Shown here piece after piece: positions 21,095 to 28,858 of a DNA stretch of 32,369 nucleotides. This stretch comes from an uncultured Christensenella sp. GTDB taxonomy: Bacteria > Bacillota > Clostridia > Christensenellales > UBA1242. The stretch covers positions 1 to 32,369 of the forward strand of contig CAJKWP010000004.1 in assembly GCA_905203645.1 (NCBI GenBank), given 5' to 3'. The notes below the pieces were generated by a model. It saw nothing but the letters and a program-made list of their open reading frames with translations, made no database searches and was not told the DNA's origin. The translations under genes were made by a program, and so were the position numbers. How positions within the stretch are numbered: the first letter of the stretch is position 1; each line of letters starts with the position of its first letter.

Positions 21095-22726
21095 TTAGTA
21101 AGGTTGATTTTCGTTTGGCATTCCTCCACCACAGTTGCAACCATGTTTTTCGGGCAAGTCTGTAACCAAACTTTCGGTTGTCAAAAGTGTTGAAGCAACA
21201 CTTGCTGCGTTGACCAAAGCACTTTTTGTAACCTTTGTTGGGTCAATAATGCCTGCATCAAACATATCCACAAATTCATCTGTAAGTGCGTTGTAACCAA
21301 AACTTGCGCTGTTGTTTTGTTTTACTTGATTTACAATTACGCCACCATCAACACCAGCATTTTTTGAAATTTGTCTGAGTGGTTCTTCAACTGCACGCAA
21401 AATAATTTGTGCGCCTGTTTTTTCATCGCCGACAAGGCTGTCAACCAATTTTTGAATTGCTGGAATTGTTTTTATAAGTGCAACGCCACCACCTGCAACT
21501 ACTCCTTCGCTTGTTGCGGCTTTTGTTGCTGAAAGAGCGTCTTCGATACGAAGCTTTTTTTCTTTCATTTCGATTTCGGTTGCTGCGCCAACTTTGATAA
21601 CTGCTACGCCACCAGCAAGTTTTGCAAGACGTTCTTGCAATTTTTCTTTTTCATAATCTGATGTTTGGTTTTCAAGTTGCATCTTGATATTTTCGATACG
21701 TGCTGCAAGTTGGTTTTTGTCGCCTGCGCCTTCAACGATTGTTGTGTTATCTTTGTCAACTTTTACAGTTTTTGCCCTGCCAAGCATATCTACTGTGGCA
21801 TCTTTGAGTTCCATAGCAAGGTCTGAACTTATAAGTGTTGCACCGGTCAAAATGGCTATATCTTCCAAAATAGCCTTGCGTTTGTCACCAAAACTTGGTG
21901 CCTTTACTGCTACACTGTTCAATCCACCACGGATTTTGTTGAGTACAAGCATTGCCAAAGCGTCACCTTCGATATCGTCAGCGATAATCAAAAGTTTTTC
22001 GCCACTTTTTGCAACTTGTTCCAAAACAGGCAATATTTCTTGAACAGAAGATATTTTTTTGTCAGTAACCATAACAAGTGGGTTTTCAAGCACTGCTTCC
22101 ATTTTTTCCATGTCAGTGCACATATATGCCGAAAGATATCCACGGTCAAATTGCATACCTTCTACGACCGAAAGTTCTGTGCTGGTTGTTTTGGATTCTT
22201 CAACTGTGATAACGCCGTCTTTGCCAACTTTTTCCATTGCTTTGCTTACAAGTTCGCCGACTTTTTCGTCACCTGCGGAAATACTTGCAACTTGTGCAAT
22301 TGCCGTGCTGTCTTTTACGGGTCTTGAACATTTTTTGAGTTCTTCTACAACAACGTCAACCGCTTTTTCGATACCTTTTCTAAGTACGATTGGATTTGCG
22401 CCAGCAGCAAAGTTTTTGTTGCCTTCGCGTATGATTGCTTGTGCCAAAACGGCGGCGGTTGTTGTGCCGTCACCGGCAACATCGTTTGTTTTTACGCTTA
22501 CTTCTTTTATAAGTTGTGCGCCCATATTTTCAAATGGATCTTCAAGTTCAATTTCCTTTGCAATCGTAACACCATCGTTTGTGATAAGTGGCGAAGCATA
22601 TTTTTTGTCCAAAACGACATTTCTGCCCTTTGGTCCAAGTGTGATTTTGACTGTATCGGCAAGAGTGTTTACACCCCTTTCCAATGCTTTGCGGGCTTCA
22701 TCCCCATACAAAATTTGTTTTGCCAT
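21095..22726 (-). CDS. groEL: Chaperonin GroEL
   Basis: A 543-residue subunit of the double-ring chaperonin. It shows the full family pattern: the N-terminus AKQILYGDEARKALERGVN, the nucleotide-binding GDGTTTA (with catalytic-type Asp), LGRAKTVKV and the C-terminal equatorial domain. The C-terminal tail reads HGCNCGGGMPNENQPY, with two Cys and a single GGGM rather than repeated GGM units. It starts 14 nt after groES with an AGGAGA site. It is transcribed from the groES promoter. Confidence 0.98.
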   Translation of the reverse strand: MAKQILYGDEARKALERGVNTLADTVKITLGPKGRNVVLDKKYASPLITNDGVTIAKEIELEDPFENMGAQLIKEVSVKTNDVAGDGTTTAAVLAQAIIREGNKNFAAGANPIVLRKGIEKAVDVVVEELKKCSRPVKDSTAIAQVASISAGDEKVGELVSKAMEKVGKDGVITVEESKTTSTELSVVEGMQFDRGYLSAYMCTDMEKMEAVLENPLVMVTDKKISSVQEILPVLEQVAKSGEKLLIIADDIEGDALAMLVLNKIRGGLNSVAVKAPSFGDKRKAILEDIAILTGATLISSDLAMELKDATVDMLGRAKTVKVDKDNTTIVEGAGDKNQLAARIENIKMQLENQTSDYEKEKLQERLAKLAGGVAVIKVGAATEIEMKEKKLRIEDALSATKAATSEGVVAGGGVALIKTIPAIQKLVDSLVGDEKTGAQIILRAVEEPLRQISKNAGVDGGVIVNQVKQNNSASFGYNALTDEFVDMFDAGIIDPTKVTKSALVNAASVASTLLTTESLVTDLPEKHGCNCGGGMPNENQPY

Positions 22727-22740
22727 GTTTGGTTCTCCTT

Positions 22741-23025
22741 TTATTCAACTACTGCCAAAATGTCAGTTTGTTTGATGACAATATATTCATTGCCATCAAT
22801 TTTAAATTCGCTTCCTGCGTATTTTGTGTACAAAACGCGGTCGCCGACTTTTAATTTCATCACTACTTCTTTGCCGTCAACTATTCCGCCTTCACCGACT
22901 GCAACAACGGTTGCAATTTGTGATTTTTCTTGACTTGTTGAAGGCAACATCAATCCGCCTTGTGATTTTTCGGCAGATTTTTCTGGTGACAGAATAACTC
23001 TGTCAAACAAAGGTTTTAAATTCAT
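22741..23025 (-). CDS. groES: Co-chaperonin GroES
   Basis: A 94-residue heptameric lid of GroEL. It begins NLKPLFDRVIL (conserved PLxDRV), has the mobile loop around SQGGLMLPS and the IVIKQTDILAVVE end. The ribosome-binding site is AAGGAG. It heads the groES-groEL operon. The promoter region has no CIRCE element, although hrcA is in the window. Confidence 0.97.
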   Translation of the reverse strand: MNLKPLFDRVILSPEKSAEKSQGGLMLPSTSQEKSQIATVVAVGEGGIVDGKEVVMKLKVGDRVLYTKYAGSEFKIDGNEYIVIKQTDILAVVE

Positions 23026-23048
23026 AACTATCTCCTTTTTTTGTTTTT

Positions 23049-23085
23049 ATTGTAACATTCGTCTGCAAAAAGACGCAATCGAATG
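23049..23085 (-). promoter_or_regulatory. groESL promoter with a CATTCG/CGAATG dyad
   Basis: TTGCGT (23078-23073), 18-nt spacer, TACAAT (23054-23049) with an extended TG, on the minus strand. An inverted repeat, CATTCG (23056-23061) and CGAATG (23080-23085), brackets the -35 and spacer; an inner CGTCT/AGACG repeat (23060-23075) lies within. It is a candidate operator for a regulator other than HrcA (inference). Confidence 0.5.
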
Positions 23086-23165
23086 AAACTTGTTTGTTTG
23101 TAATGTTTTGTATTTGTTTGACATAAAATATTGTAACTTTGCTCAAAAGGGAAAATCAAATAACT

Positions 23166-23918
23166 ATGCCAAAAAAATTAAATTTGTTAACAATTTTTGT
23201 TGTTTTGTTATGTTTTGGACTGGCTGTATCGCTTGCCGAACTGTTTTCAAGCGTCATTACAATCGGAGATTTTGCATTTTTGCCAAGCAGTCAAGCAAAA
23301 TCCGGCTCCTTTTGTATATATGCACTGGCATTTTACAAAACCACTGATGAAAGTGCGGCAAGTGGACTTGCAAAAAAAATTCAAACCAAAAACGGTGCTG
23401 GATACATTTATCACAAAGATAATGTTTATTATATTTTGGCAAGTGCTTATGAAAGTGAAAATGATGCAAAAAAAGTGCTTGAAAAGAACGAAACTGGCGA
23501 CTTTGCTGGCGAAATAGTCAAAATCGAAGTCAAAGAAATCAAATTGAACATGACTCTTAGTGGAAAAGAGAAAATTGCTCTTTCTAACAGCCTTTCGATT
23601 TTCAAAAAAGTTTATGCAAATCTTTATGATTTGTCCGTAAGTTTGGATACCGAAGTAAAAAATCAAACAGAATGTAAACTTGCAATCAGCGACCTAAAAA
23701 CCAATGTTTCAAAAGTTCAAGCAGATTTTGACGCACATTTCAATGGCAAACTTGACAAAAATCTTTTGAATATCAAACTCAAACTTTCCGACCTTTCCAA
23801 AATGCTTCAAGAACTTTTGGAAAAAGACAGTGACGGAATATCATTTTCAAGCAAACTCAAATATGACAGTATCGAAGCAATCATGTACAACATTGATGTG
23901 TGCGATGCAATGAGTTAA
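23166..23918 (+). CDS. Membrane-anchored SPOR-like domain protein
   Basis: A 250-residue protein read opposite to its neighbours. One N-terminal helix (about 5-27) should anchor it, with the rest outside the membrane. Residues 49-105 (YALAFYKTTDESAA, then GAGYIYHKDNVYYILASAYE and NDAKKVLEK) have the beta-alpha-beta pattern of a SPOR domain, which in other proteins binds denuded peptidoglycan; this is a pattern call without an alignment. Residues 135-235 are largely helical. The ATG at 23166 begins a good anchor sequence, but its AAGGG site is 14 nt away, longer than usual. It diverges from groES and ends in its own terminator. Confidence 0.72.
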   Translation: MPKKLNLLTIFVVLLCFGLAVSLAELFSSVITIGDFAFLPSSQAKSGSFCIYALAFYKTTDESAASGLAKKIQTKNGAGYIYHKDNVYYILASAYESENDAKKVLEKNETGDFAGEIVKIEVKEIKLNMTLSGKEKIALSNSLSIFKKVYANLYDLSVSLDTEVKNQTECKLAISDLKTNVSKVQADFDAHFNGKLDKNLLNIKLKLSDLSKMLQELLEKDSDGISFSSKLKYDSIEAIMYNIDVCDAMS

Positions 23919-23935
23919 AACCCCGCTTTAAAAAC

Positions 23936-23969
23936 AAACTGCCGAAAAACTTGTTTTCGACAGTTTTTT
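23936..23969. terminator. Bidirectional terminator between the SPOR-like gene and dnaJ
   Basis: A two-part stem, AAACTG with CAGTTT (23936-23941/23961-23966) and CGAAAA with TTTTCG (23943-23948/23954-23959), is separated by one mismatch. It is followed by T's on the plus strand and by a T-rich tract on the minus strand, so it can stop transcripts of the converging SPOR-like gene and dnaJ. Confidence 0.83.
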
Positions 23970-24003
23970 ATTTTGACAAAACAAGCCGTTTGAAAATACG
24001 TTT

Positions 24004-25155
24004 TTAAAGGTTTTTAATTTTGCCCAAATACGTTTTGTATTTTGTATAATCGTTATCACTTGACAAAAGTTGAACACTTTTGAGTACATCTTTTGTTTTT
24101 TTGTCCAAAGATTTTGGAAATTCGCACTTGATTGTTACAACCAAATCACCATAACTGTCACGGTTTAAGAGTTTTACACCCTTGCCCTTCAAGCGCATGA
24201 TTGTGTTTGGTTGAGTAAGTTCTTTTATTTCCAAATTGTAAAGTCCATTCAAAGTTGGAACTTGAACAACTCCACCCAAAATACAGGTTGTATATGGCAC
24301 ATTCAAATCCAAGTACAAGTCAAACCCTTTGCGAACCAAAAGTTTGTGTGGTTGAACTTTGATATGAACGTTCAAATCGCCACTTACACCTTTTCCAAGT
24401 GGGCTGTTTCCTTCGCCTTTAAGTCGCAAAATTTGATCGTTATCGATGCCCGCAGGCACTTTTACATTGACACTTTTTGCAACTTTTTTGTAGCCCTTTC
24501 CACTGCAATCAGCACATTTTTCTTTGATTTTTTTGCCTGTGCCATTGCAAGTTTTGCACACACCTTCACGAATGGTTGTTCCAAAGATTGTGTTTTGTGT
24601 AAATCTTACTCTGCCAGTGCCTTTGCAATCGCTGCAAGTTGTAAATTCTGTGCCACCTTTTGCGCCTGTGCCACTGCATGATGAGCAAGTTTCGATTTTG
24701 TTGATTTTGATTGTTTTGGTTGTGCCAAAACATGCTTCTTCAAATGGAATAGAAAGTTCTACGTCGATATCTTCACCCTGCATTGATGCCTGTGCACGGC
24801 TTGAACCGCCACCGCCAAATGCCGAGAAAAGGTCGGAAAAGATATCCGAAAAACCACCGCCAAAGTTTGCGCTGAAACCACCATTGCCAAAGCCGCCACC
24901 GCCTGAAAAGAAATCGCCAAAGTTTGCACCGTCGGCGCTTCCGTACTGGTCATAGTTGTGACGTTTTGTGTCATCGCCCAATACTTCGTATGCTTCGTTG
25001 ATTTCTTTGAATTTGTTGGCAGCATCCGGATTGTCTTTGTTCAAATCTGGATGATATTTTTTGGCAAGGCGACGATAAGCGGACTTTATTTCATCATTTG
25101 ATGCATTTTTTTCAACGCCCAATATGCTGTAATAGTCTTTTTTTTCGTTAGCCAT
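24004..25155 (-). CDS. dnaJ: Chaperone protein DnaJ
   Basis: A 383-residue type I Hsp40 that delivers substrates to DnaK and stimulates its ATPase. J domain (about 5-70) with HPD in KKYHPDLNKD; Gly/Phe-rich linker (about 75-115); four zinc-binding repeats CSSCSGTG, CSDCKGTG, CKTCNGTG and CADCSGKG; then the C-terminal substrate-binding domains. It is the last gene of the hrcA operon, 15 nt after dnaK, with an AAAGGG site. Confidence 0.98.
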   Translation of the reverse strand: MANEKKDYYSILGVEKNASNDEIKSAYRRLAKKYHPDLNKDNPDAANKFKEINEAYEVLGDDTKRHNYDQYGSADGANFGDFFSGGGGFGNGGFSANFGGGFSDIFSDLFSAFGGGGSSRAQASMQGEDIDVELSIPFEEACFGTTKTIKINKIETCSSCSGTGAKGGTEFTTCSDCKGTGRVRFTQNTIFGTTIREGVCKTCNGTGKKIKEKCADCSGKGYKKVAKSVNVKVPAGIDNDQILRLKGEGNSPLGKGVSGDLNVHIKVQPHKLLVRKGFDLYLDLNVPYTTCILGGVVQVPTLNGLYNLEIKELTQPNTIMRLKGKGVKLLNRDSYGDLVVTIKCEFPKSLDKKTKDVLKSVQLLSSDNDYTKYKTYLGKIKNL

Positions 25156-25170
25156 TTTTATGCCCTTTTA

Positions 25171-26991
25171 TTATTTGTTATCGTTTTCGTCTTCAACAAC
25201 AACTTCTGGGTCAGAATCGTTTTGTGCTGTTTGTTCGTTTGCTTGAGCATTTGCACTTGCATTTTGATAAAGTTTTGTCATAACTTCGTTTGAAACTTTG
25301 CTGAGTTCTTCCATGCCCTTGCGAAGGTCTTCGGTTTCTGTGCTTTCAAAATCTTTTTTTGCTTTTTCGATTGCTTGTTCAAGTTTTGTTTTGTCTTCTT
25401 CAGAAATCTTGTCACCGTTTTCTTTCAAAGTCTTTTCCATTGTATAAACAAGGTTGTCTGCTTGGTTTTTGGTTTCGATATATTCACGGTGTTTCTTGTC
25501 TTCTTCTGCGTGCATTTCGGCTTCTTTTACGGCTTTGTTGATTTCGTCTTCTGAAAGGTTTGAAGAAGCGGTGATTGTAATTTTTTGTTCTTTGTTTGTT
25601 CCCAAATCTTTTGCAGAAACATTTACGATACCATTGGCATCAATATCAAATGTAACTTCGATTTGAGGTACGCCACGTGGTGCTGGTGGAATGTCTGAAA
25701 GTTGGAATCTTCCCAAAGTTTTGTTTTGTGCGGCAAATTCTCTTTCACCTTGCAAAACGTGGATATCAACACCTGGTTGATTGTCTGTTGCAGTTGAGAA
25801 TATCTGAGATTTTCTTGTAGGAATAGTTGTGTTACGGTCAATAAGTTTTGTAAATACACCGCCCAAGGTTTCGATACCAAGTGAAAGTGGTGTAACATCA
25901 AGCAAAAGCACGTCTTTTACTTCGCCTGCAAGTACGCCGGCTTGAATTGCGGCACCGATAGCAACGCATTCATCTGGGTTGATACCTTTGAATGGTTCTT
26001 TTCCTGTAAACTTTTTGACTGCTTCATATACAGCTGGGATTCTGGTTGAACCACCAACCAAGATAACTTTGTTGATGTCAGCATTTGTAAGGTTTGCATC
26101 TTTGAGTGCTTTTGCTGTGCAATCAATAGTTTCTTTTACCAAATCTTCGGTTATAGCATCAAATTTTGCCCTTGTAAGGTCGTATTCCAAGTGTTTTGGA
26201 CCACTTGCATCAGCGGTGATAAATGGCAAAGAAATTGTAGTTTTTGGAGTAGCAGAAAGGTCAATTTTTGCTTTTTCTGCGGCTTCTTTGAGTCTTTGCA
26301 TTGCAAGTTTGTCTTTTGAAAGGTCGATGTTTTCTTGTTTTTTGAATTCTTCAATCAAAAGGTCGATTATGCGGTTATCAAAGTCATCGCCACCAAGTCT
26401 GGTGTTACCGTTTGTTGACAAAACTTCAAATACGCCATCACCGATTTCCAAGATTGATACATCGAATGTACCACCACCAAGGTCATAAACCAAAATCTTT
26501 TGATTTTTGTTTTCGCCTTTGTCAAGTCCATAAGCAAGTGCGGCAGCGGTGGGTTCGTTGATTATACGCAAAACTTCCAAACCTGCGATTTTGCCGGCAT
26601 CTTTGGTTGCTTGTCTTTGGCTGTCATTGAAGTATGCAGGAACAGTGATAACTGCTTGTGTTACTTTTCCGCCAAGATAACTTTCGGCATCTGCTTTGAG
26701 TTTTGACAAAATCATTGCAGAAATTTCTGGTGCAGAATAAGATTTTCCGCCCATTGTAACTTTGTGGTCTGTACCCATTTCACGTTTGATTGATGAAACA
26801 GTGTTTTCATGGTTTGCGATTGCTTGACGTTTTGCAACCTTACCAACCAATCTTTCGCCTTCTTTTGTAACTGCAACAACTGATGGAGTTGTTCTGTCAC
26901 CTTCTGCGTTTGCAATAACAGTTGGTTGACCACCTTCCATAACTGCTACGCAACTGTTTGTTGTTCCCAAGTCAATACCTATAATTTTCAT
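25171..26991 (-). CDS. dnaK: Chaperone protein DnaK (Hsp70)
   Basis: A 606-residue ATP-dependent chaperone. The ATPase domain (about 1-360) begins IGIDLGTTNSCVAVMEGG and has NEPTAAALAYG and DLGGGTFDVSILE; the linker DVLLLDVTPLSLGIET leads to the substrate-binding domain and helical lid, with an acidic C-terminal tail. The N-lobe goes straight from KREMGTDHKV to MGGKSYSAPEISA, without the roughly 24-residue insertion of Gram-negative DnaK, supporting Bacillota. It starts 4 nt after grpE with an AAGGAG site. Confidence 0.99.
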   Translation of the reverse strand: MKIIGIDLGTTNSCVAVMEGGQPTVIANAEGDRTTPSVVAVTKEGERLVGKVAKRQAIANHENTVSSIKREMGTDHKVTMGGKSYSAPEISAMILSKLKADAESYLGGKVTQAVITVPAYFNDSQRQATKDAGKIAGLEVLRIINEPTAAALAYGLDKGENKNQKILVYDLGGGTFDVSILEIGDGVFEVLSTNGNTRLGGDDFDNRIIDLLIEEFKKQENIDLSKDKLAMQRLKEAAEKAKIDLSATPKTTISLPFITADASGPKHLEYDLTRAKFDAITEDLVKETIDCTAKALKDANLTNADINKVILVGGSTRIPAVYEAVKKFTGKEPFKGINPDECVAIGAAIQAGVLAGEVKDVLLLDVTPLSLGIETLGGVFTKLIDRNTTIPTRKSQIFSTATDNQPGVDIHVLQGEREFAAQNKTLGRFQLSDIPPAPRGVPQIEVTFDIDANGIVNVSAKDLGTNKEQKITITASSNLSEDEINKAVKEAEMHAEEDKKHREYIETKNQADNLVYTMEKTLKENGDKISEEDKTKLEQAIEKAKKDFESTETEDLRKGMEELSKVSNEVMTKLYQNASANAQANEQTAQNDSDPEVVVEDENDNK

Positions 26992-26995
26992 ATTT

Positions 26996-27523
26996 TTATT
27001 CTCCTTTTTTGTTTATTATAACTTGTGAGTATCTGATAACTCTGTCATTAAGTTTATAACCATCTTGATAAACTTCACATACTATGTCGTCATCAAGGTT
27101 GTTATCGTTTTTTACCATGATTGCATTGTGCAAATTTGGGTCAAATTTTTGTCCAAGGCAATCAATTTTGGTGACTCCAAACGTCTTCAAACTGTCCAAA
27201 AGACTGTTTTCGATCATTTCGATACCTTTTAATACGTTTTCGTCATCAATCATTTCTTTTGCTTTTTTGAACGAATCAAGTGCGGGGATAACTCGCATAA
27301 TCACGTTGATTTGTCCGTCAAGTTTTGCTTCGCTGAGCATTGTCAAACTGCGCTTTCGATAATTGTCAAAGTCTGCTTGAACTGTCTGCAAAAGACGTTT
27401 GTAGTCTTCGACTGGCTCTTGCAAAGTTTCAACTTGCTCTTCCGATTCGGGTTGTTGCTCTTCTTGGCTTTGCACTTCTTCTTCAACAACTTCTTCATCG
27501 GAATGTTTGTGTTTTTTAGACAT
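26996..27523 (-). CDS. grpE: Nucleotide exchange factor GrpE
   Basis: A 175-residue dimeric factor that releases ADP from DnaK. An acidic Glu/Gln-rich N-terminus (about 8-40) and a long coiled coil (YKRLLQTVQADFDNYRKRS) precede the C-terminal beta domain (GQKFDPNLHNAI and VYQDGYKLNDRVIRYSQV signatures). ATG 27523 is chosen over ATG 27535 because GGAG is correctly spaced for it; the upstream ATG has its Shine-Dalgarno almost touching. It overlaps hrcA by 8 bp. Confidence 0.96.
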   Translation of the reverse strand: MSKKHKHSDEEVVEEEVQSQEEQQPESEEQVETLQEPVEDYKRLLQTVQADFDNYRKRSLTMLSEAKLDGQINVIMRVIPALDSFKKAKEMIDDENVLKGIEMIENSLLDSLKTFGVTKIDCLGQKFDPNLHNAIMVKNDNNLDDDIVCEVYQDGYKLNDRVIRYSQVIINKKGE

Positions 27524-28529
27524 TGAAATCTCCATCTCCTTTTATTTCTTCGATTACAACTTTCAAGGCGGCGGTTATTGTTGCATAGTCCATTCTTTGT
27601 GGGCCGACAATTCCGATTGATGCAACTTTGCTTCCGTCAACGATGATTGGTGCTTTGACAAGTGCCAAACCAGCCATTGTTTCGTCTTCGTCGTCAATTT
27701 GAATAAACAATTCACTGTTTGAATTTTGGATTTGCAATGCTGACGAAAGTTTGTCTTTGTCCGAAAGCAACGCCAAAATCTTTTGCATGTCGGTCGCACT
27801 TGAACGTTCAATCAACTCTTTTGCATTTTCGTGACTGATGTCCAAATATTGTGACTTTATCATTTTTCTCAAATTTTCGATTACGCCACCAACAATTTGG
27901 TTGAACCCATCAAGTTGTTTTTTGATGCCATCTTGAATGATATCAATGTTGTCAAGCAAAAATCCAATAGTTTTGCCTTGAAAAAGTTTTGTAAGATAAT
28001 TTGATGCATCTTCACAAGCCTTTTTGTCCGCTTTTGCATGGATGTTGTTGCTTATATATCCATTGTTTGTTTGGATGAGCGCCAATGCTTCGCCTTCGAT
28101 AAGTGGAACAACTGTTATGCCGTCAATGACAAGAGTGTTGTAACCGTTGTACAAAATCGCGGTTGGATAGTTGGTTGCTTTGCTGATTATCTTGGCAATT
28201 TCACTGACTATTTCACCAACAGACTTTGTGCGGTTTTCCAAAACACTTTTGACTTGAACAAGTTCTTGCCCATCAACCTGAACGTTTGACATCAAATAGT
28301 TTACATAATATTTGTAACCATCTGTGGTTGGAACACGTCCGCCAGAAGTATGCAGTTGTTTCAAAAAACCCATTTCTTCCAAAGCGTTAAGTTCGTTACG
28401 CAACGTTGCGGTTGAAAGTTTGATTGTGCGTTTTTGTTGCACGCCCAAACTTGTGATTGGACAGGCATCTTTGATGTAATCTTCAATAGCAAAACATAAT
28501 ATTTCGTGTTTGCGTTGACTTAATTGCAT
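27516..28529 (-). CDS. hrcA: Heat-inducible transcription repressor HrcA
   Basis: A 337-residue repressor that binds CIRCE and needs GroEL for activity. An N-terminal winged helix (about 1-75, SQRKHEILCFAIEDYI and STATLRNELNALEEMGFL) is followed by the GGRVPTTDGYKYYV linker and the dimerisation/effector domain; GPQRMDYATITAAL near the end is a family signature. AAAAGGA precedes ATG 28529. It is first in hrcA-grpE-dnaK-dnaJ and so represses its own operon through the CIRCE just upstream. Confidence 0.97.
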   Translation of the reverse strand: MQLSQRKHEILCFAIEDYIKDACPITSLGVQQKRTIKLSTATLRNELNALEEMGFLKQLHTSGGRVPTTDGYKYYVNYLMSNVQVDGQELVQVKSVLENRTKSVGEIVSEIAKIISKATNYPTAILYNGYNTLVIDGITVVPLIEGEALALIQTNNGYISNNIHAKADKKACEDASNYLTKLFQGKTIGFLLDNIDIIQDGIKKQLDGFNQIVGGVIENLRKMIKSQYLDISHENAKELIERSSATDMQKILALLSDKDKLSSALQIQNSNSELFIQIDDEDETMAGLALVKAPIIVDGSKVASIGIVGPQRMDYATITAALKVVIEEIKGDGDFNV

Positions 28530-28566
28530 TGTCCTTTCCTTTTGGCATCCGCCTTTTGTTTTTTTG

Positions 28567-28593
28567 TTAGCACTCTTTCTTCAAGTGTGCTAG
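28567..28593. promoter_or_regulatory. CIRCE operator of the hrcA operon
   Basis: TTAGCACTC (28567-28575), 9-nt spacer, GTGTGCTAG (28585-28593). The CIRCE consensus is TTAGCACTC-N9-GAGTGCTAA, so one arm is perfect and the other has two mismatches. It covers the predicted transcription start of the hrcA operon, where HrcA would block transcription. Confidence 0.93.
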
Positions 28594-28597
28594 CACT

Positions 28598-28626
28598 ATT
28601 ATATGCACATTGTTTGCATTTGTCAA
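28598..28626 (-). promoter_or_regulatory. Promoter of hrcA-grpE-dnaK-dnaJ
   Basis: A perfect consensus promoter on the minus strand: TTGACA (28626-28621), 17-nt spacer, TATAAT (28603-28598). The start is predicted near 28591, inside CIRCE. A strong vegetative promoter held down by a repressor is the expected HrcA arrangement. Confidence 0.93.
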
Positions 28627-28670
28627 CACAATTATGCCAACTTTTTTATTTTTTTTCAAAAATTTTTTCC

Positions 28671-28709
28671 GCAAAAAAATCGGCACCAAAATATGCCGAT
28701 TATATTTTT
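28671..28709. terminator. Intrinsic terminator-like hairpin between hrcA and XRE gene
   Basis: An 8-bp perfect stem (28678-28685 with 28694-28701, loop 8 nt). The minus-strand side has seven U's and is the stronger direction; the plus-strand side is T-rich. No known gene ends here on either strand. Confidence 0.7.
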
Positions 28710-28737
28710 ATGAATGTTTGTACTATAATGTGATAAA
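28671..28737 (-). ncRNA. Candidate small RNA divergent from the XRE gene
   Basis: A promoter-like pair at 28744-28772 and a terminator at 28671-28701 would delimit a minus-strand RNA of about 65 nt. The terminator stem is AATCGGCA (28678-28685) with TGCCGATT (28694-28701) and seven U's. No ORF with a ribosome-binding site is present in it. The hairpin could instead just stop antisense transcription before the hrcA promoter. Function unknown. Confidence 0.3.
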
Positions 28738-28743
28738 TATGAT

Positions 28744-28772
28744 ACTATATATGTATAGATACTTTTTGTCTA
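28744..28772 (-). promoter_or_regulatory. Possible divergent promoter within the XRE operator
   Basis: TAGACA (28772-28767), 17-nt spacer, TATAGT (28749-28744) on the minus strand. The -35 is the left inner arm of the dyad, the mirror image of the position of the right arm relative to the XRE promoter. Confidence 0.35.
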
Positions 28773-28802
28773 ATGTTGATTTTTAGACAATTTATATCTA
28801 TA
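28754..28802. promoter_or_regulatory. Nested dyad operator upstream of the XRE gene
   Basis: Two perfect inverted repeats share one centre (28778): inner TTGTCTAA (28766-28773) with TTAGACAA (28783-28790), and outer TATAGATA (28754-28761) with TATCTATA (28795-28802). They overlap the -35, spacer and -10 of the XRE promoter. The likely binder is the XRE protein itself (autoregulation), which is inference from position. Confidence 0.65.
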
Positions 28803-28804
28803 CT
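28776..28804 (+). promoter_or_regulatory. Promoter of the XRE regulator gene
   Basis: TTGATT (28776-28781), 17-nt spacer, TATACT (28799-28804). The start is predicted near 28811. Both boxes lie within the nested dyad. Confidence 0.65.
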
Positions 28805-28858
28805 ACTAATTGTATGAAAAGAAAATACAATACACTTTATTTGAAGGAAAAGTTAAAA

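Larger units (their letters stand above)
28530..28858. other. Regulatory intergenic region between hrcA and the XRE gene
   Basis: The only gene-free stretch longer than 300 bases in the window. From left to right it holds the hrcA ribosome-binding site, CIRCE (28567-28593), the hrcA promoter (28598-28626), a terminator-like hairpin (28678-28701), a possible minus-strand promoter (28744-28772), the XRE dyad (28754-28802) and the XRE promoter (28776-28804). I see no additional credible protein gene. Confidence 0.7.

Noticed and set aside
22059..22775. 238-codon open frame on the plus strand opposite groEL
   Set aside because: It is the antisense shadow of a highly conserved gene; the translation is Ser/Thr-rich without domains, ribosome-binding site or promoter.
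23026..23138. CIRCE element upstream of groES
   Set aside because: Looked for TTAGCACTC and GAGTGCTAA with mismatches on both strands and found none.
25979..26488. 169-codon open frame opposite dnaK
   Set aside because: Antisense shadow of the dnaK ATPase domain; no start signal and no recognisable protein.
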